NCBI GenBank assembly: GCA_036785705.1
Contig: JAWUZG010000052.1
Location: forward strand, 2,232,001-2,296,000
Direction of reading: 5' to 3'
DNA: 64,000 nt
Source of the DNA: Acanthornis magna
Taxonomy: Eukaryota > Chordata > Aves > Passeriformes > Acanthizidae
The notes below the pieces were generated by a model, which made no database searches, was not told where the DNA came from, and was given only the letters and a program-made list of their open reading frames with translations. Below, piece by piece: positions 1 through 12,857 of the stretch (within the stretch, counting starts at the first letter, position 1; each line of letters begins with the position of its first letter). The translations under genes and the position numbers were made by a program.

Positions 1-1442
1 CTATGCACTTTATGGCAAGGAAATGAATAGTTAAAGGCATTATAAATCTTATACTGACAAAACAATGAACACTTGCATTATTTTCTTTGGGAATACAGAA
101 ATGGAAAGACAAAACCTCTGATCCTAAGAATCCAGGAGCATGTGGGTTTCCCTTGAAAGCTAACACTAAATTCCTTTTAGCTATAAGCTATGAATAGATG
201 CTTTTTCTAAGTTTCAGCCAGGCAGAAATATGTTCAGAAGAACTTATAAACTCAATGTTTTAATAAAATGGCCTCCCAGCTAGAAAGAGGTCATCTTTGC
301 TTTGTACAGGAGTGTTGTGAATATACGTTGATTAGGAAAACTAAGCCAAAGGCATCTCAAGCTGTGCAGCCAAACTGGGCTGCCCATGTTTGGCTTAAAT
401 TAGAGCCCACACTTGAAAATGTTGATAATTGTGCCTCATCTTGTTCCCACTCAAGTAGATGGTTAAAGAAAAATCTGTCTAGCTTCAAAGAGAGGAATGT
501 TATGTCCACACATCATACCAAAATGTGTGACAACAGGATTAATTCAAAATGCAACAGCATTTTCCATTTTTGTGGTGCAAAACCAATTTGATTGTTTAAA
601 ACAATGTAATAAGAAGAGAATAAAACTACATTTTGAAATTACTGCAGTTATGGAAGGGCTAATGCTTCTCCATTGCAGTTATGAAGAATATGCACAGTCC
701 TCAAAGTCTTTGTTACACTATTTGCCATATTTTTCAGATATTTGCTGAGTGAAAAAAAGGTATTTGTACAAACTTCTCCTTGATACTTATCCACATTTCA
801 TTCCTGTATCTCAGTCTTGGTTGAAATATTTAAATTCTTTTCAGCTTCAGCCCTTTTCTATATAATTTTTTTCCACCCAATCACAGCTCTTGATCTCTGC
901 TGCTTATATTCTTACTCCTTTAATCTCTTTCCACTGCATTTAGTCTTAGTGTTTAACCTCAGATCCAAAGAAATGAGCTTTTACCCCAACCTTAACTTTC
1001 TTCTTTCAGCATAAACCTCCTTCAAAACCTTAACAGGAAGTAGGTTCTGCCCATATTTTGCCAAACCAAACTTGTTGAACTGTTTGACATGACTGGCAAC
1101 TTTTGCAATGGCGAGATCGTGTGGAGCTTGTACCATGAACTGATGTGAGGTGTAGAGATACCTGTGCTAACCCAAACATCAGCTGCACTTTAGTGCTATG
1201 TCTCATTCCATCCTTATTTTTCTACTTTGGTTTACTTTCACATCTGACTTTCTTAGGAATTCCTTGATTTCTTCTGAACAGTACTAATATTTCTAACTAA
1301 GCAGAGGTAGGAATATCTTTTTATTATGCTAATGGAGTCTTACCAATATGCATTGGCAGGACGGATGTTCAAACATCCACAACTGCTTCTGGGGGCTTGC
1401 ATTTCTCCTCTGTTGGAGGTCAACAGCAGAGCCCTCCATGGG
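1..1442. other. Unique AT-rich DNA, no gene recognised
   Basis: No repeat family, RNA gene or convincing exon was recognised here. Open frames at 268-591 and 817-1014 are short, have no domain signature and look like chance. Confidence 0.5.
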
Positions 1443-1500
1443 ATCATAGAATCATAAAACCATTAACATTATAAAGGACCTCTAATATCCTCAGGTCCAT
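1443..1500 (-). mobile_element. CR1 LINE 3' end, short fragment
   Basis: The segment opens with a degenerate ATCATAGAATCATA, the reverse complement of the CR1 terminal repeat. It continues with an 'aaaggacctctaatatcctcaggtcca' -like stretch that matches CR1 3' ends of birds. Only about 60 bp remain, so the copy is heavily 5' truncated. Subfamily not assigned. Confidence 0.65.
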
Positions 1501-2072
1501 CAAGATGTATTATAGTTTATTTATGACTCTTCTTTTTCAGAATCCACTATTATATTTCCTGTGCTGGGGGGTTGCTGAGTGGTTGCAGTCTGCACAGGAA
1601 GGACTTCCTGCAGTCTGAAGTGCTGAGGTCACTGGTGCTTGTAGTGACTTAATAAATAATGCTCTTCTTTGTGCTTAACCTCCACCCCAAATAGCTGAAC
1701 ATAAATGAAATTTATGCTCGCTGTTTGTTCAACTCTTCAACAGTTAGTGGAAGGAAATAGCAGATCTCTGCAGGAAGATGCTTAAGCAGTGCTTTCCATC
1801 CTGTGCTAATATACGTAACCCGTAAATTGCAAGTAGAGATAAAATAACCTCTTGATGATGGACTTTTCAACAAGGCAATGAGGATTACAGAACACAATAG
1901 TTAATTTCTGGTGAGTTAATGGAATGAACATATAAACCAGGATAAGTAAAAGCAAATGATGTTGAAAGAAGCTCGGTGTTGAAAAAATAAAGGAATTAAA
2001 ATGGCTAGATGCAAAGCATTAAATAAGAATGAAGCTAACTGTAAATACACTGTTTTTCTGAATCTAAAATGT
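1501..2072. other. Unique DNA, nothing recognised
   Basis: No repeat or gene signal was seen between two CR1 remnants. Confidence 0.45.
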
Positions 2073-2165
2073 TAGAATCATGGAAGTGGATTGGGTTGGA
2101 AGTGACCTTCAAAGGTCATCTAGTCCAACACCCTCTGCAAAGAGGAGGGACAACTTCAACAAGTA
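2073..2165 (-). mobile_element. CR1 LINE 3' end fragment
   Basis: A TAGAATCATGG start is followed by TTGGGTTGGAAGTGACC, a 'ggtcatctagtccaac' block and 'gggacaacttcaac'. This is the reverse complement of the usual avian CR1 3' end. The copy stops after about 90 bp and is noncoding. Confidence 0.8.
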
Positions 2166-3290
2166 CACACAAGTATGGGGTTCTGGATTTTCTGCTGGAG
2201 TTATCTTAAAAGCTTTAACTAAACCCAAGTTCAAGCACCAATGCTGCATTTCCCACCAGAAGTCCGTGTGTTCTGCCAGCTGTTTGTAAGATTACTGCAG
2301 GGTAAGATTTTTGGTTATTATTTGTAGAATGGACAATATTAATTTTCTTAATATTTGGTGAGTGACATAAAATAAGTTGTAATTTTGCCCTCCTGCCAGG
2401 TTTTTATAGAAAGATGATTCTTGGAGAAGCTGCTTCATCTCATCTTAGCCTAAGTCTTCAACTGATGGAGTAGTTTTTTTTATTTCTTCCCACTGAGTAA
2501 TGGGTGAGTCTGAGCAGCTGCCTTAAAACAGATATCTAAAGATATATGGGAAGGCTCCTGTCACAAGAGAGTTTATCGATGGTAAAACTTCAATATATTT
2601 AATTTATTACTAGTGAAAGGCAAATATAATGATCTCAGTGCCTGTAAAAATATTTAATTATCTCAAAGGGTAAAGGACAGCTGTCGAAAATTGTGAAAGG
2701 AATGCAGAGTAAACGTGTGAATTTCTTATTATACACTATTTTAAATACAGTATTATTACTGGTAGCATGAGTTCTGTATTTTTATCCAAAACGTACTTCA
2801 AATTTTTCAACAATTTAAGTTCCTTCATACCACTTTTTCATAAAAAAATTAAGTCTAAGGAAATGAAAATGCAATAAATTATATCAGTTTCTCAAGAGAA
2901 GATGAATAAGAATGCAGGAGAAAATGTCATAGGGCAAGATAAATGCCATGTGAACCAACATCGTGTCATAAAATCAGCATTAAGAACACAAATTTTGCAA
3001 TGCCTGCTATATCTGTGCTAGCAACAGATGTGATTTTACTGAAGAAATTTAGAGTGATTAATCTTTTAGATTCTCCCATCATCTTTGGTGTTGTGGTGTT
3101 TACTCCCATATCAAGTGATGCAACAACATCTGCATGCTGCTGCAGCAGGAAATCCACATGGAGTTTTGATCTTCTGTAGATAACAAAGCATCTACCCTTA
3201 AATTAAAATCTATATAGCTGTAAGACAAGGGTTAATAGTTTTAAAGTGAAAGAGGATAGATTAAAATAACAGCTTAAGAAACTATTTTTC
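2166..3290. other. Unique AT-rich DNA; one segment open on both strands
   Basis: No repeat was recognised. The stretch at 2943-3179 is open on both strands (78 codons on plus, 63 on minus at 2966-3157), with no family I recognise. It could be a decayed coding insert or chance. Confidence 0.4.
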
Positions 3291-3485
3291 GTGAAAGTAG
3301 TGAGGCACTGGCACATGCTGCCAGAGAAGCTGTGGATGCCCCATTGTTGGAACTGTTCAAGTCCAGGTTGGATGTGGCTTTGAGCAATCTGGTCTAGTGG
3401 GAGGTGTCCCTTTCCATGGCAAAGAGGTTGGAACTAGATGATCTCTACGGTCCCTTCCAACCCAAATTATTCTATGATTCTATGG
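3291..3485 (+). mobile_element. CR1 LINE 3' fragment
   Basis: It starts in the conserved 'tgaggcactggcaca' block and passes through the 'gtccaggttggatgtggc' and 'gaggtgtccctttccatggc' blocks. It ends in ATTCTATGATTCTATGG, the diagnostic CR1 3' terminus. About 195 bp, 5' truncated. Confidence 0.92.
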
Positions 3486-6400
3486 TTTCACCTGATAGAA
3501 AACACATTAAAGCTGGTGGAAGCTCACTGGTAATGTAAACATTTGTCTGCTAAGCTTTGATGATCCATTCAAGTTCCATGAAGAGTTAAGGAAATGCATC
3601 TACTGTGCACAATATTAGAAAATTTCATCCCATGTCAGCTTTAGCAAAATGCCAGATACTCTAGCTGTATTCAGGCTCTTCAGTGCAACCCAGTTAAATA
3701 TACATTTGACATGGTATCCATTAATCTTACAAAGCATATCTTGAGTTACTCAGTCTTGTGACATAATGGATTCCTTTCCTACACCTTGGATGAGCAATCA
3801 AACAGAGATTGACTTTTTTCATTTAGTCAAATAGATTTATCTAAGCTGTGTTTCAAATGACTAGATTGAGTAGGGCAATGTGGGCTTTTTATGTCTGAAG
3901 AAAAATCCATTTAATAGAACTGTTACTTTAATTTTAGAGAGAGAATTACTATCAAAACACTGGACTCTTTCCCGTGTAGTTTCTTGTTATAGTGATCCAG
4001 ACAGTCTTATCTGCCTGTACAGCAATTGAGGGTATTAATACTCCCGTGACACGTCTGCAATAAAGTATGTTCTTGGACAGAGGAGACAAAGAGTGTCCCC
4101 ACATGAGGCCATTTATGTACTATGGTATGTGTGGTGATGAGGACAGGGAACAAATGTCCTTTTGTTGTTATGTCACAGAAATTATTTTCATGAAGGATTA
4201 ATTCATTAAAAGCAACAAAAGGGCATCTTTTTTTTTTTTCTAACTCGTAATTAGTTATGGGAAGACAAGGGTTCTGTGCAATAGAGAAGTGTAATTAGCT
4301 TGCAGCAGGGAATTTAACCACTCCATTGCACTGTGGAGGTGATGAAGACAGAAACTCCCCAGCCTGCATATATTCTGGAGCCCTCTGCTTAGCTGAAGGA
4401 AAACCTCTCAACTCCTTGTCAAGACCCTATTATGGTAACAGAAAACTCAATGACATTTTATCAGGAAAAAATTCTCAATGGCGAGAGAAAGAAAACTCCT
4501 TGAGATTTCCCTAGGGCCATTCTCAGGAGTGTAGAGAAATTTATATTTATTAATTCAATATGCATCTAATATGTTTCATTTCAGTTTATAGGTGAATTTT
4601 GATTGGAAATATGATCACTGGAGATATTCTACGTTGTAAAAAGGAATCCATTACGAACTTATCTAATACAATTTGAACACTAACAGTGGTTACTTTTTCT
4701 GATATTATAAATTTCAATTCAGCATTCCAAGCAGACAATATGAAAATATTTTTCATTTTCTTTTGTTAGTAATGTCCATAATGTTAAAGCAGAGGAAATC
4801 TTACCTGTTTCTTATCAAACATCACACAATGACCTTAATGCAGTAAAACAGAGTACTCAGCTGAGAGTTAAGTGTTTCCTGAGATCTGTCAGTGAAGCTT
4901 TGGTTTGTGTCGAAAGTGGATTCCTACACCAAGTCCTCACCTTTGTGGGGATTTCTAGGCCATCTTCTAGCTCAGTGTCAGAGAAACACATTGCCTGACA
5001 TTCGGTAGACATGAGAACACTTGAAGGACTGTTGAGTCATAAAATTGGGATATTAGGACTGTGTGGCACGAGAACATAGGAAGTGCCAAACATTTTTGCA
5101 GCATGGTCTTATGGTTTTATCCCACCTTTCTTGAGCTTTGAGCCCTAAAGGAGACTATCTCCATGGGGAAGATAGTTGGCAGATTGTTGTAACCACACAA
5201 GGAGGGGAAATACAGAAGGAGGCAGTAAATCCATGACCATCTAGACAAATGGACTGAATTGGAGAGAATCCTGAATCAAGAGATCACAAATAATCACCTA
5301 ATCTGTCATAAAATGTAACTCTAACTGAAGTAAAAAAAAGTGAGTGTTGATGCTGTTGCTCCACCCCAAAATAAGTTTAGTGGAGTACTTTCTCTTCCTG
5401 TCTGAGCAGAGACCACATTTCTTTGACTTCCAGAATGTCCCATACATTCATGACAAAGACCAATTCTGCATCAGGGTTGGTAATATTGGTGTGCCTTCAT
5501 TTCCAAGAAGAAAATCATCAGAAATTCTAAGGAGCTCACAAAACAGAATGAAGGACTTGTTTCTAAAACTACCGTGTTTTGTTTCTGACTTGTTGAACTA
5601 CATTTATATCTTGGTGTAAGGTAAGTCAGACATTAAGAATCATTAAGTCAGATATGAAATCTTATTCACAGTCTCTAAGAAGGAAGCTACCCTTATGCTA
5701 CCATTTTCTAAAAAAAAAAAAAAGGCCCAAAAAATTCTCTTGCAACATCATACTCATAATTGGGAGAATGTTATTTACTAGTAGGATACAAAGTACAAAA
5801 TTACAATTATTTCTCTTGAAATGTTACAAAATTAAGTCGATAAAGAACAAATTAAATAGATTGTTTATGTTTCCAGTGAAGAAAAGCTCCGGTGACCTTA
5901 CCATGTGCCTAGAAAATTAGGAAATCATCATTGCTTCAAGTGTGAGTTTACATCGTCATCAGGCTTTCTCTTTAAATCTTTTCAAGTATTGACATGATCT
6001 AAACCTAGTTGGTTAATAAAATCTGTTAGGATCATATCTTTCCTGAAAACCTAGTATTTGGAAACAATAGAAAAAAAGTTATCATATTCAGGAAGTCTTA
6101 ATAATATCTGAAAGGCTTTCAAAGTACTAAATCTAAAGGCAGTTCTAAAACTAATCTAAAAGTGCCTCCAATATAATATTGTGGTGTCACAACCCAAAAC
6201 TATTTGTCAATGTAAAATAACAAAAACTCTATATTGTGAGTCCTTACTGTGCAGGTCACTGAATAGCATTAGCACATCAGCAGTACAGTTACTCACATCC
6301 AGTGATGTTCTGACCCACATAATCAAATGAAATTGTAGTGTTAGCAACTGAAAAGCAGCAGTAAAACTGAAGATCAAGAAAACTGAAAATTATTAAATTA

Positions 6401-7409
6401 AACCAAAACATTTTCTTGGAAATTAGCAAGACAGTGTGCATTTTTTTTTTTCCCAGAAGAAGCAGTTTACATTAACTGTGATGAGAAATAAATAGATAGT
6501 TTGCATAACAGCCAAGGCATAGTTAATGTTATCTCAGTTAATGACAATTGTGATTTGGAAGAAAAAGACACTTTGAACTTGACTGACTCCGAAGGTGTCC
6601 TCACAGCTGCAGTGACTGGTCAAAGTAGGTAGATCTGTCTAATTCACATATTTCCTTTCTGTACTCCACAACCCTTTTCTTACTTACATCTGAAAGCTAA
6701 TTCAGATTGTTTGGGTTGAAAAAAAAAAACCCCTCACACAGTGAGGGTTTAGCTGAACAAACTATAAAGCCTTAAAAAAAATAAAATTAAACTAGTCATA
6801 CAAGCTGCTTTCCATTCCCAGATCAGCAATAGGAAGGGATTTCACTAGTCCAGCAATATCTCATTCTTTTTTCAAAACCCATACAGCTGCTTCACAAGGC
6901 CCTGTAAAAAAAAAAAAAATCCATAGACACTGCTTGATAATAACCTTCATAATGTTGATGCAAATAAAATTATATATATTTTCTTTGAAGGGTGTACAGC
7001 AGTCTTTATGGTTTATTGTTCAACACTATCCTGTTCTAAGGTAAACTTCAAATGTAAGATAACACCAGAATCGGGTACTAAATCAGTGGTGTCTTTTCTA
7101 GTAGTCCTGAGAATCAACAACATTGGAACAGGAAAGAAAGTAAAAAGTAAAATTGGAAGTAACAACTTTCTAAGTAATCAAAAGATACCCTATTTTTATG
7201 TTCACAACCAGCTCTAAAGAGTGCTTCAGATTTTGAGGAAGATATATTGCCCTTGGAAGTTTCTCTCTTCCACCATTGATTACGCGGCTTGCAAAAGCTG
7301 AATTCTCACAGATACTCAACACTCAACCCACCGAGTCTACAATAACACAATCTAATTTCAAACTGAGATCCAGCTTTCAAAGAACCATAGAGTCAAAATC
7401 GTAAAACAC
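3486..7409. other. Unique AT-rich DNA, no gene recognised
   Basis: This is about 3.9 kb without an identifiable repeat family. It contains homopolymer A runs near 5711, 6720 and 6905. Frames at 5344-5619, 5654-5920 and 7008-7217 have no recognisable domain. Confidence 0.45.
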
Positions 7410-7560
7410 AAATCATAGATTAGGTTGAGTTGGAAGGGACCTTGAAAATCTTCTAGTTCCAACCCCCCACCATGGGCAGGGACACCTTTCACTAGACCAA
7501 GTTGCTCAGAATTTTATCCAGCCTGGTCTTGATCGTCTTCAGATATGCAAGAGGAACTGG
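7410..7560 (-). mobile_element. CR1 LINE 3' fragment, diverged
   Basis: A degenerate AATCATAGAT terminus leads into GAGTTGGAAGGGACCTTG. The 'ccatgggcagggacacc' and 'ttgctcagaattttatccag' blocks follow, all in antisense CR1 orientation. The end fades after about 7560. Confidence 0.85.
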
Positions 7561-8269
7561 TCTGATGGGTTTTGGAAGTAAGTTGATCAGTTGATTTCAA
7601 GATGACCTTTCCAGTTTAAGTTTTGATTCTACTTCCCTTTCTTTGGCACGTGAATCAATATCCAAGGGCAGGCAGGCTGAACCTACAACTGTGAGCAGAA
7701 CACATACACCGGAAACATAAACCTGCAGAAAAAGGAAGAATGTAATTTTTTTCCCTAAACAGGCAATACTTTATTACTGTCACATAACTGCAGTTAGGGG
7801 GAAAAAATCTTTCAATCATACAATAAAGTGCTCTTAGCATCACAATAGGATATGTGGTCAGAAAGATCATATACTACCTTTCCTTTGCAATGGTAATGAG
7901 AATTCTTTTTCAAAGAGCACTGTTGTCCGTATAAATTATTCAACAGCAGAATAGGCTGTGTATAGATTTTTTAAAAGGAATATTTCATTAATATGACAAA
8001 TTACATCTTTAGCCATGAAATGCTTAGTTACCTCCATGAATTTAGTTGGGAAAGACACACAATTTTATATTTCACACTGTGGCAGTTTATTCAGTAGAAC
8101 TAGTTAAAAAATATTAGATCTAAACATCTGTGGGTCCAAGCACATTTCAAGGATTAATTGATTAAAAGTTTATTAATTTTACTCTCACATAATAAGTACA
8201 GATTAATGCCTGTTGGCTTCATTTCCTTTCACTTTTTTATCTAAATGGACTTAGTTTGATGCTTAAATT
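7561..8269. other. Unique AT-rich DNA, nothing recognised
   Basis: No repeat or exon was recognised between two antisense CR1 copies. Confidence 0.45.
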
Positions 8270-8545
8270 AGAATCATAGAATCAAAGAATGTTTTTGAAC
8301 AGACTTTAAAGACCATCCAGTTTCAACCCCTCTGCCATGGGAAGGGACACCTTCCGCTAGATCAGGTGCTCAGCATTCCATCCAACCTGGCCTGGAACAC
8401 TTTCAGGGATAGGGTATCCACAGCTTCTCTGGGCAACCTGTGCCAGTGCCCCACCACCCTCACAGCAAAGAATTTCTTCCTAATATCCAAGCCCACACTC
8501 TTTCAGTCTAAGGCTGTACCCGTCAGGGAATGACCTAGGTAGGGA
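8270..8545 (-). mobile_element. CR1 LINE 3' fragment
   Basis: AGAATCATAGAATCAAAGAA marks the CR1 3' terminus in antisense. After it come the 'ctctgccatgggaaggg', 'ccatccaacctggcctgg', 'cttctctgggcaacctgt' and 'aagaatttcttcctaat' blocks in the expected order. About 275 bp and among the better preserved CR1 copies here. Confidence 0.93.
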
Positions 8546-10526
8546 TCATTGATTGCACTTATCACTTTGATTCTATCTTGACATGAAAAAATGCAATTAG
8601 ATGAAAAACCATCTCAGATTACTTCCTTATATGTGAGTATTATTTCCCAGCCCACTTTAACCATGAGGATTTATGGCAATGCCCTGAAATTCTTAGTGAT
8701 CTTCTGGTTGTACCAGCTGTGGATGGAAAAGTGGCATTCTTGGAACCTTGTTGACATTAATTCAGCAGTAAAATATTCTCTTTCTTCTTGGATAATATAT
8801 TTTAAACTCTATGTAGTTTAAGAATCCATAAACTAGCATAGTTGTGGCAATTTATAACGTGTATTCTCAGGTCCTCCAAATGTGAAGGAAATACCATTAA
8901 TGAACGTTTTAGGGGTTTTTTGAGGGTTAAGCCAACAAATTTAGGGGAGAGACAGAGTGGCTTAGATTATACATCAGCACATAAGTCAGTTTCAGTGGCT
9001 TAAGTAAAAAAATAGCAGCTGCATACACTATATTCAGCCTGCATGTAGCCCTGTGCTCATCACCTCAATTTATATCAGTGCAGCAGTATACTGACAGTTT
9101 CCTAAAGTTTAGTCAGCCAATGCTTTCTATGCATTTGCAGTTGTTAGATGAAACATGGAACACTAATGGAAAGAGATTTTACTACTACTAAATCAAGTTT
9201 AATTTAAAGGCATTTTAAGAGTGTTACGTATATTTTGGTTTAAGGAGCATTCAGGGCTCGAGTGTTTTTATCATGCTACCTTTGTGAAAAGGTTTCGCAG
9301 TCTTTTTGAAGAGGTTTGCTGCTACTGATTTTATGCAGCATTGTTCACTTCTATCTGACACTCCGCTGATTTAAATATTTTAACCATGAGATGCAGGCCA
9401 AGGTGTACTGTTAATTATAAAAATTCTATTGTTGTTTTTTCCTTTGTAAAAGCTCTGTAATAGAAAAGAGATGAAAGGCAACACAGCTGGCAGTGAACTA
9501 GCATGAAAACACTGCTTTCCTTCTTCAAAGGCCTTGTTTACAAAATATAAGGTCATTTTGGTTGGAATTGAAAATACAAGCACAATAATGTAGCTCCAAG
9601 GAAGCACTCTGAAGGCAAACTAAACTTCAATTAAATGCTTTTTTTCCCCCTTCCTTTTTTCTTCTTGGAATGAGAGCAATTGGAAAACTTATGGAACAAA
9701 ACTAAACTTCACACTCCCTTTCAAGGTGTTTTATGTAGATATATACACAATGAATTGCAGTTATTGGTTAAAAACAAAATAGTGACAGGTGTTTGCCATG
9801 ACTTTCACCTCACATACCTACTTCAAACCCAATGGCACAATAATTTGAAAGCCTTCAGAACTGTTTGCATCTATCAGGTGATCTCTGAAAGGATATCAGT
9901 GTTCTGATTATACAGGCAGGTTAAATTACCTGTTCGTGCTAAGCACTCACCAAATAATCAAACTACTTTTTGTTTTGATTGGCCATACCATCAGATTAAA
10001 CTGTGAATATAGAAGAAGACAGATGTCAATCACTGCAGCATCTTAGCAATCTGTTAATGACTAAGCTTATGCACTTCAATAATCCTGCTTATTTTAATGG
10101 TAAGGGGTAGAAAAGCTGAAGGAAAAACTGATTAGAGCAATGAATAGCTTATTTTAAAATATGTGATTTTAGCATAAATCTATTTTTTAAATCATCTTGT
10201 GCTTGATTGTGTGTAATTTTTTTACCAGTGTGGCATTAGTAATAATTTTACTTGGGAGAAAAAAACAATAAAAAACCACAGCAGAAGCAACAAAATAAAA
10301 CGCACAAAAAGCAGCTGAAGAGGAACTTAAAAAAAATATATTGAAACTCAGCTGTTTAAGAAAGCATAGTTCTGTCTTCTTATTAAGGTTTGCAAAGTAA
10401 AGAGATGTAATGGGGTAAAGTCAAGATTCTCACTTTTGATGATCAGCATAAGAGTTCACCACAAGAGAATATTAGCCCCTAGAAGAGTGATTATTTTAAA
10501 CTTCTTACGTATGTAATGGGTACATC
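8546..10526. other. Unique AT-rich DNA, nothing recognised
   Basis: About 2 kb with no repeat family seen. Frames at 8591-8821, 9380-9607 and 9680-9907 carry no domain signature. Confidence 0.45.
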
Positions 10527-10680
10527 AAACTGGGAAAGGCAGTTTCAAGGCATCGATTTTAAATTATTTTCCTATTTTTTATTGTTGTTATTTTTGATTG
10601 ATGACCAAATATAGCAGCCAGGATGTTGGAAGCAGTGATGTCATTAACTCCACACTTTCATAACAGAGTTGCAGCAAGAG
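10527..10680. repeat. Unclassified repeat block, copy A, first half
   Basis: This stretch aligns by eye with 12598-12735. Shared words include CTGGGAAAG, TTTCAAGGCATC, TTGTTGTTATTTTT (TTGTTGCTGTTATTTTT in copy B) and a 'gcagtgatg-cattaactc' block. Order and spacing are kept, but substitutions are many, so the duplication is old. The second half of copy A lies at 10919-11005, beyond a CR1 insertion. The family is unknown to me. It may be a segmental duplication or an undescribed interspersed repeat. Confidence 0.6.
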
Positions 10681-10760
10681 TAAGCCATTACTCACCTCCT
10701 TCTGCACACATTGCAGTTTGACTGATCTGCTGCTGCATGCTGTTCAAACATGCAATTTGG

Positions 10761-10908
10761 TTGAGTCACCATCCCTGGAGGTATTTAAAGGATGTCTAGA
10801 TGTAGCACTGAGGAACATGGTGCAGTGGTGGATTGGCAGTTCTTGGTTGATGGCTGGTCTCAATGATCTTAAAGGTGTTTTCTCACCTAAATGACTCAAT
10901 GATTATAT
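10761..10908 (+). mobile_element. CR1 LINE 3' fragment inside the duplicated block
   Basis: GAGTCACCATCCCTGGAGG starts a CR1 3' segment. It continues through a 'ggatgtctagatgtagcac' block and 'tctcaatgatcttaaaggtg'. It finishes in a decayed ATGACTCAATGATTA terminus. It lies between the two halves of repeat copy A and has no counterpart in copy B, so it probably inserted after the duplication. Confidence 0.8.
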
Positions 10909-10918
10909 AGAAATCTCC

Positions 10919-11005
10919 CACAGTACCATAAAAGCTCAGGTGTTTATCCATGACCACATTACACATGAGTATTTAGATATGTGTGCTTTGGTGTTGTGCA
11001 GGGCT
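10919..11005. repeat. Unclassified repeat block, copy A, second half
   Basis: It aligns with 12775-12857. Shared words are AGTACCA, GCTCAG.TGTT, ATGAGTATTTAGA and TTGGT.TTG. Downstream (11006-11200) the two loci stop resembling each other. The adjoining 11000-11160 is locally GC-rich, with frames open on both strands and no recognised product. Confidence 0.55.
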
Positions 11006-11200
11006 CTGCAGCCAGAGAGTGGGAAACAGCACCCGGCAGAGGGAGGTCAGAACCTTGCTCTGATGGAGGCTGAGTGTGGGCGATCTGTATCTGCCCGTAG
11101 TCCAGAGAGCCAGCTCCTCCTGCGAGGATATGTGCTGAACTGTTGGATAGCCTGGAGGTCATAAATCTACTCTGCAAAGGGCAGGAGGCCTTTAAAATCT

Positions 11201-12597
11201 CTGAACTAATGATTTAAGCCATGGAATTACCTCCAAATAAAACCTGTGAATTATCCTAAGCAGATGGATCAGTACACTGGGCTCCTGCTCACAGCTGAGT
11301 GACTTAATCATTTCATAATGTGGTCTCCTGCTTGAACAGAAATTCAGAGGCTCAATGACATATTATCTTTCGATTCATAGGTCTGAGTTCCACTCCAGCC
11401 ACCTTTTAGGCACTAGAATCATTCTTTACAAGTAATCTACATGGAGTTTTTATCTCTCTTATAGGTAGTCTTAAATATGTATATGGCTTCACCTAATTGC
11501 ACACAGAAAGAGAAAGGCAATAAACTGAACTTGAATGAATTACTTATGTACTTCTAAACAAGAACTTTTCCAAGTTCAGGGGATCTGAAGTCCTCAAAAA
11601 GTGCCTAAAATTACACTAAAAATATGAATGCTATGACTCACCTCCCTGAGGTTATACAGGAGTATACAACAAAGTAGGGAATTGCACACAAAGGATTCGT
11701 GTAAGACCCGTATGTGTTCTTAATGCTATTTTCCCCCTGTTCTCCAGACTTTTGCAATTAAGAAAGGTAAAACCATAGATATGTCACTTAACTCTATTGG
11801 AGTGCATTAAATCCAGTGGTTTGTTTTTTCTCCTTAGTGAAGCAGACAAACAAACGCTGTCCTGGACAAACTGTTAGTTAAGGAGACTCTGGGGTTTTCT
11901 ACATCCCAGTTTTCCTTTCTCTAAGCTCATGAACTCCCTCTACTGTCTTATTCCTTATTCCACAGTTCCATCACGCAAGAATAAATTCTGATTTTCACAC
12001 AACTTATATACACTGTCTGATCACCTCAAAATTATTAACTCATGTATTATGATATATATTCTTTGAGGCAAAATTTGGCCAGATATACAATTGGATACAT
12101 ATTTACCCAATTATCCCTACCCACTCTATACAAATGCTTATATCATTATACATATATATATATATATATATGTGGAGGCACAGTCTTTCCACAGAGACAT
12201 CCAAAATTAATGTATTTACACGATTTACTAAAACTCATAAAAAAATTTTGGAAGGAGGAACAAAATAGAGGTTTTTTCTCTGTCCTGCCCCAATACAGAA
12301 GTGAAAAAATCTTGCTTTTTCTTCTGGGAGGAAGCAGCTACACATTCACCATATGCCTCACAGAGAATGAGCCAATTGCATGTCAGATGACTGTAAATAG
12401 CAGATTGTGGCAGAGAATTAAGGATGAAGGAAGAGATTAATTTGTCTAGAAATGGCTTTTAGACAGAAAGACAGGGTTGTGGGAAACTCAAAATAACAAC
12501 AGTGTATTATCAGAAGGTGGGAAGAGCCATGTTTGAACAGAAAGACTTGACAAACATAAGATTAGGCTGGCAACACATTTCCCAAGATAATAGAATC
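11201..12597. other. Unique AT-rich DNA with an (AT)10 microsatellite
   Basis: No gene was seen. A pure dinucleotide run (AT)10 occupies 12152-12171. The 132-codon frame at 12042-12440 runs through that microsatellite and is rejected as a gene. Confidence 0.5.
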
Positions 12598-12735
12598 ATC
12601 AGACCTGGGAAAGCAATTTCAAGGCATCAGGGTGGATTTTTTGTTGCTGTTATTTTTCACCCGGGATGAAGTGTAGTAGCTAGGATGAGGTTGGCAGCAG
12701 TGATGCCATTAACTCTAGATTTCTTTAAGGCAGAA
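12598..12735. repeat. Unclassified repeat block, copy B, first half
   Basis: Counterpart of 10527-10680, about 2.05 kb downstream in the same orientation. The matching 'tttcaaggcatc', 'gttatttttcac', 'agctaggatgaggttgg' and 'gtgatgccattaactc' words keep their order. Confidence 0.6.
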
Positions 12736-12774
12736 ACAGAAACCAATTAGTTCCGTCATTCTGTACAGCTCACC

Positions 12775-12857
12775 CCATAGTACCACAGATGCTCAGATGT
12801 TCATATATCAAGATCCTCATGAGTATTTAGACAGATGTTTATTGGTATTGAATCTCC
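12775..12857. repeat. Unclassified repeat block, copy B, second half
   Basis: Counterpart of 10919-11005. Here the halves are only about 40 bp apart, without the CR1 found in copy A, so copy B shows the pre-insertion arrangement. Confidence 0.55.

Noticed and set aside
12042..12440. 132-codon frame as a gene
   Set aside because: It runs through an (AT)10 microsatellite and has no recognisable domain.
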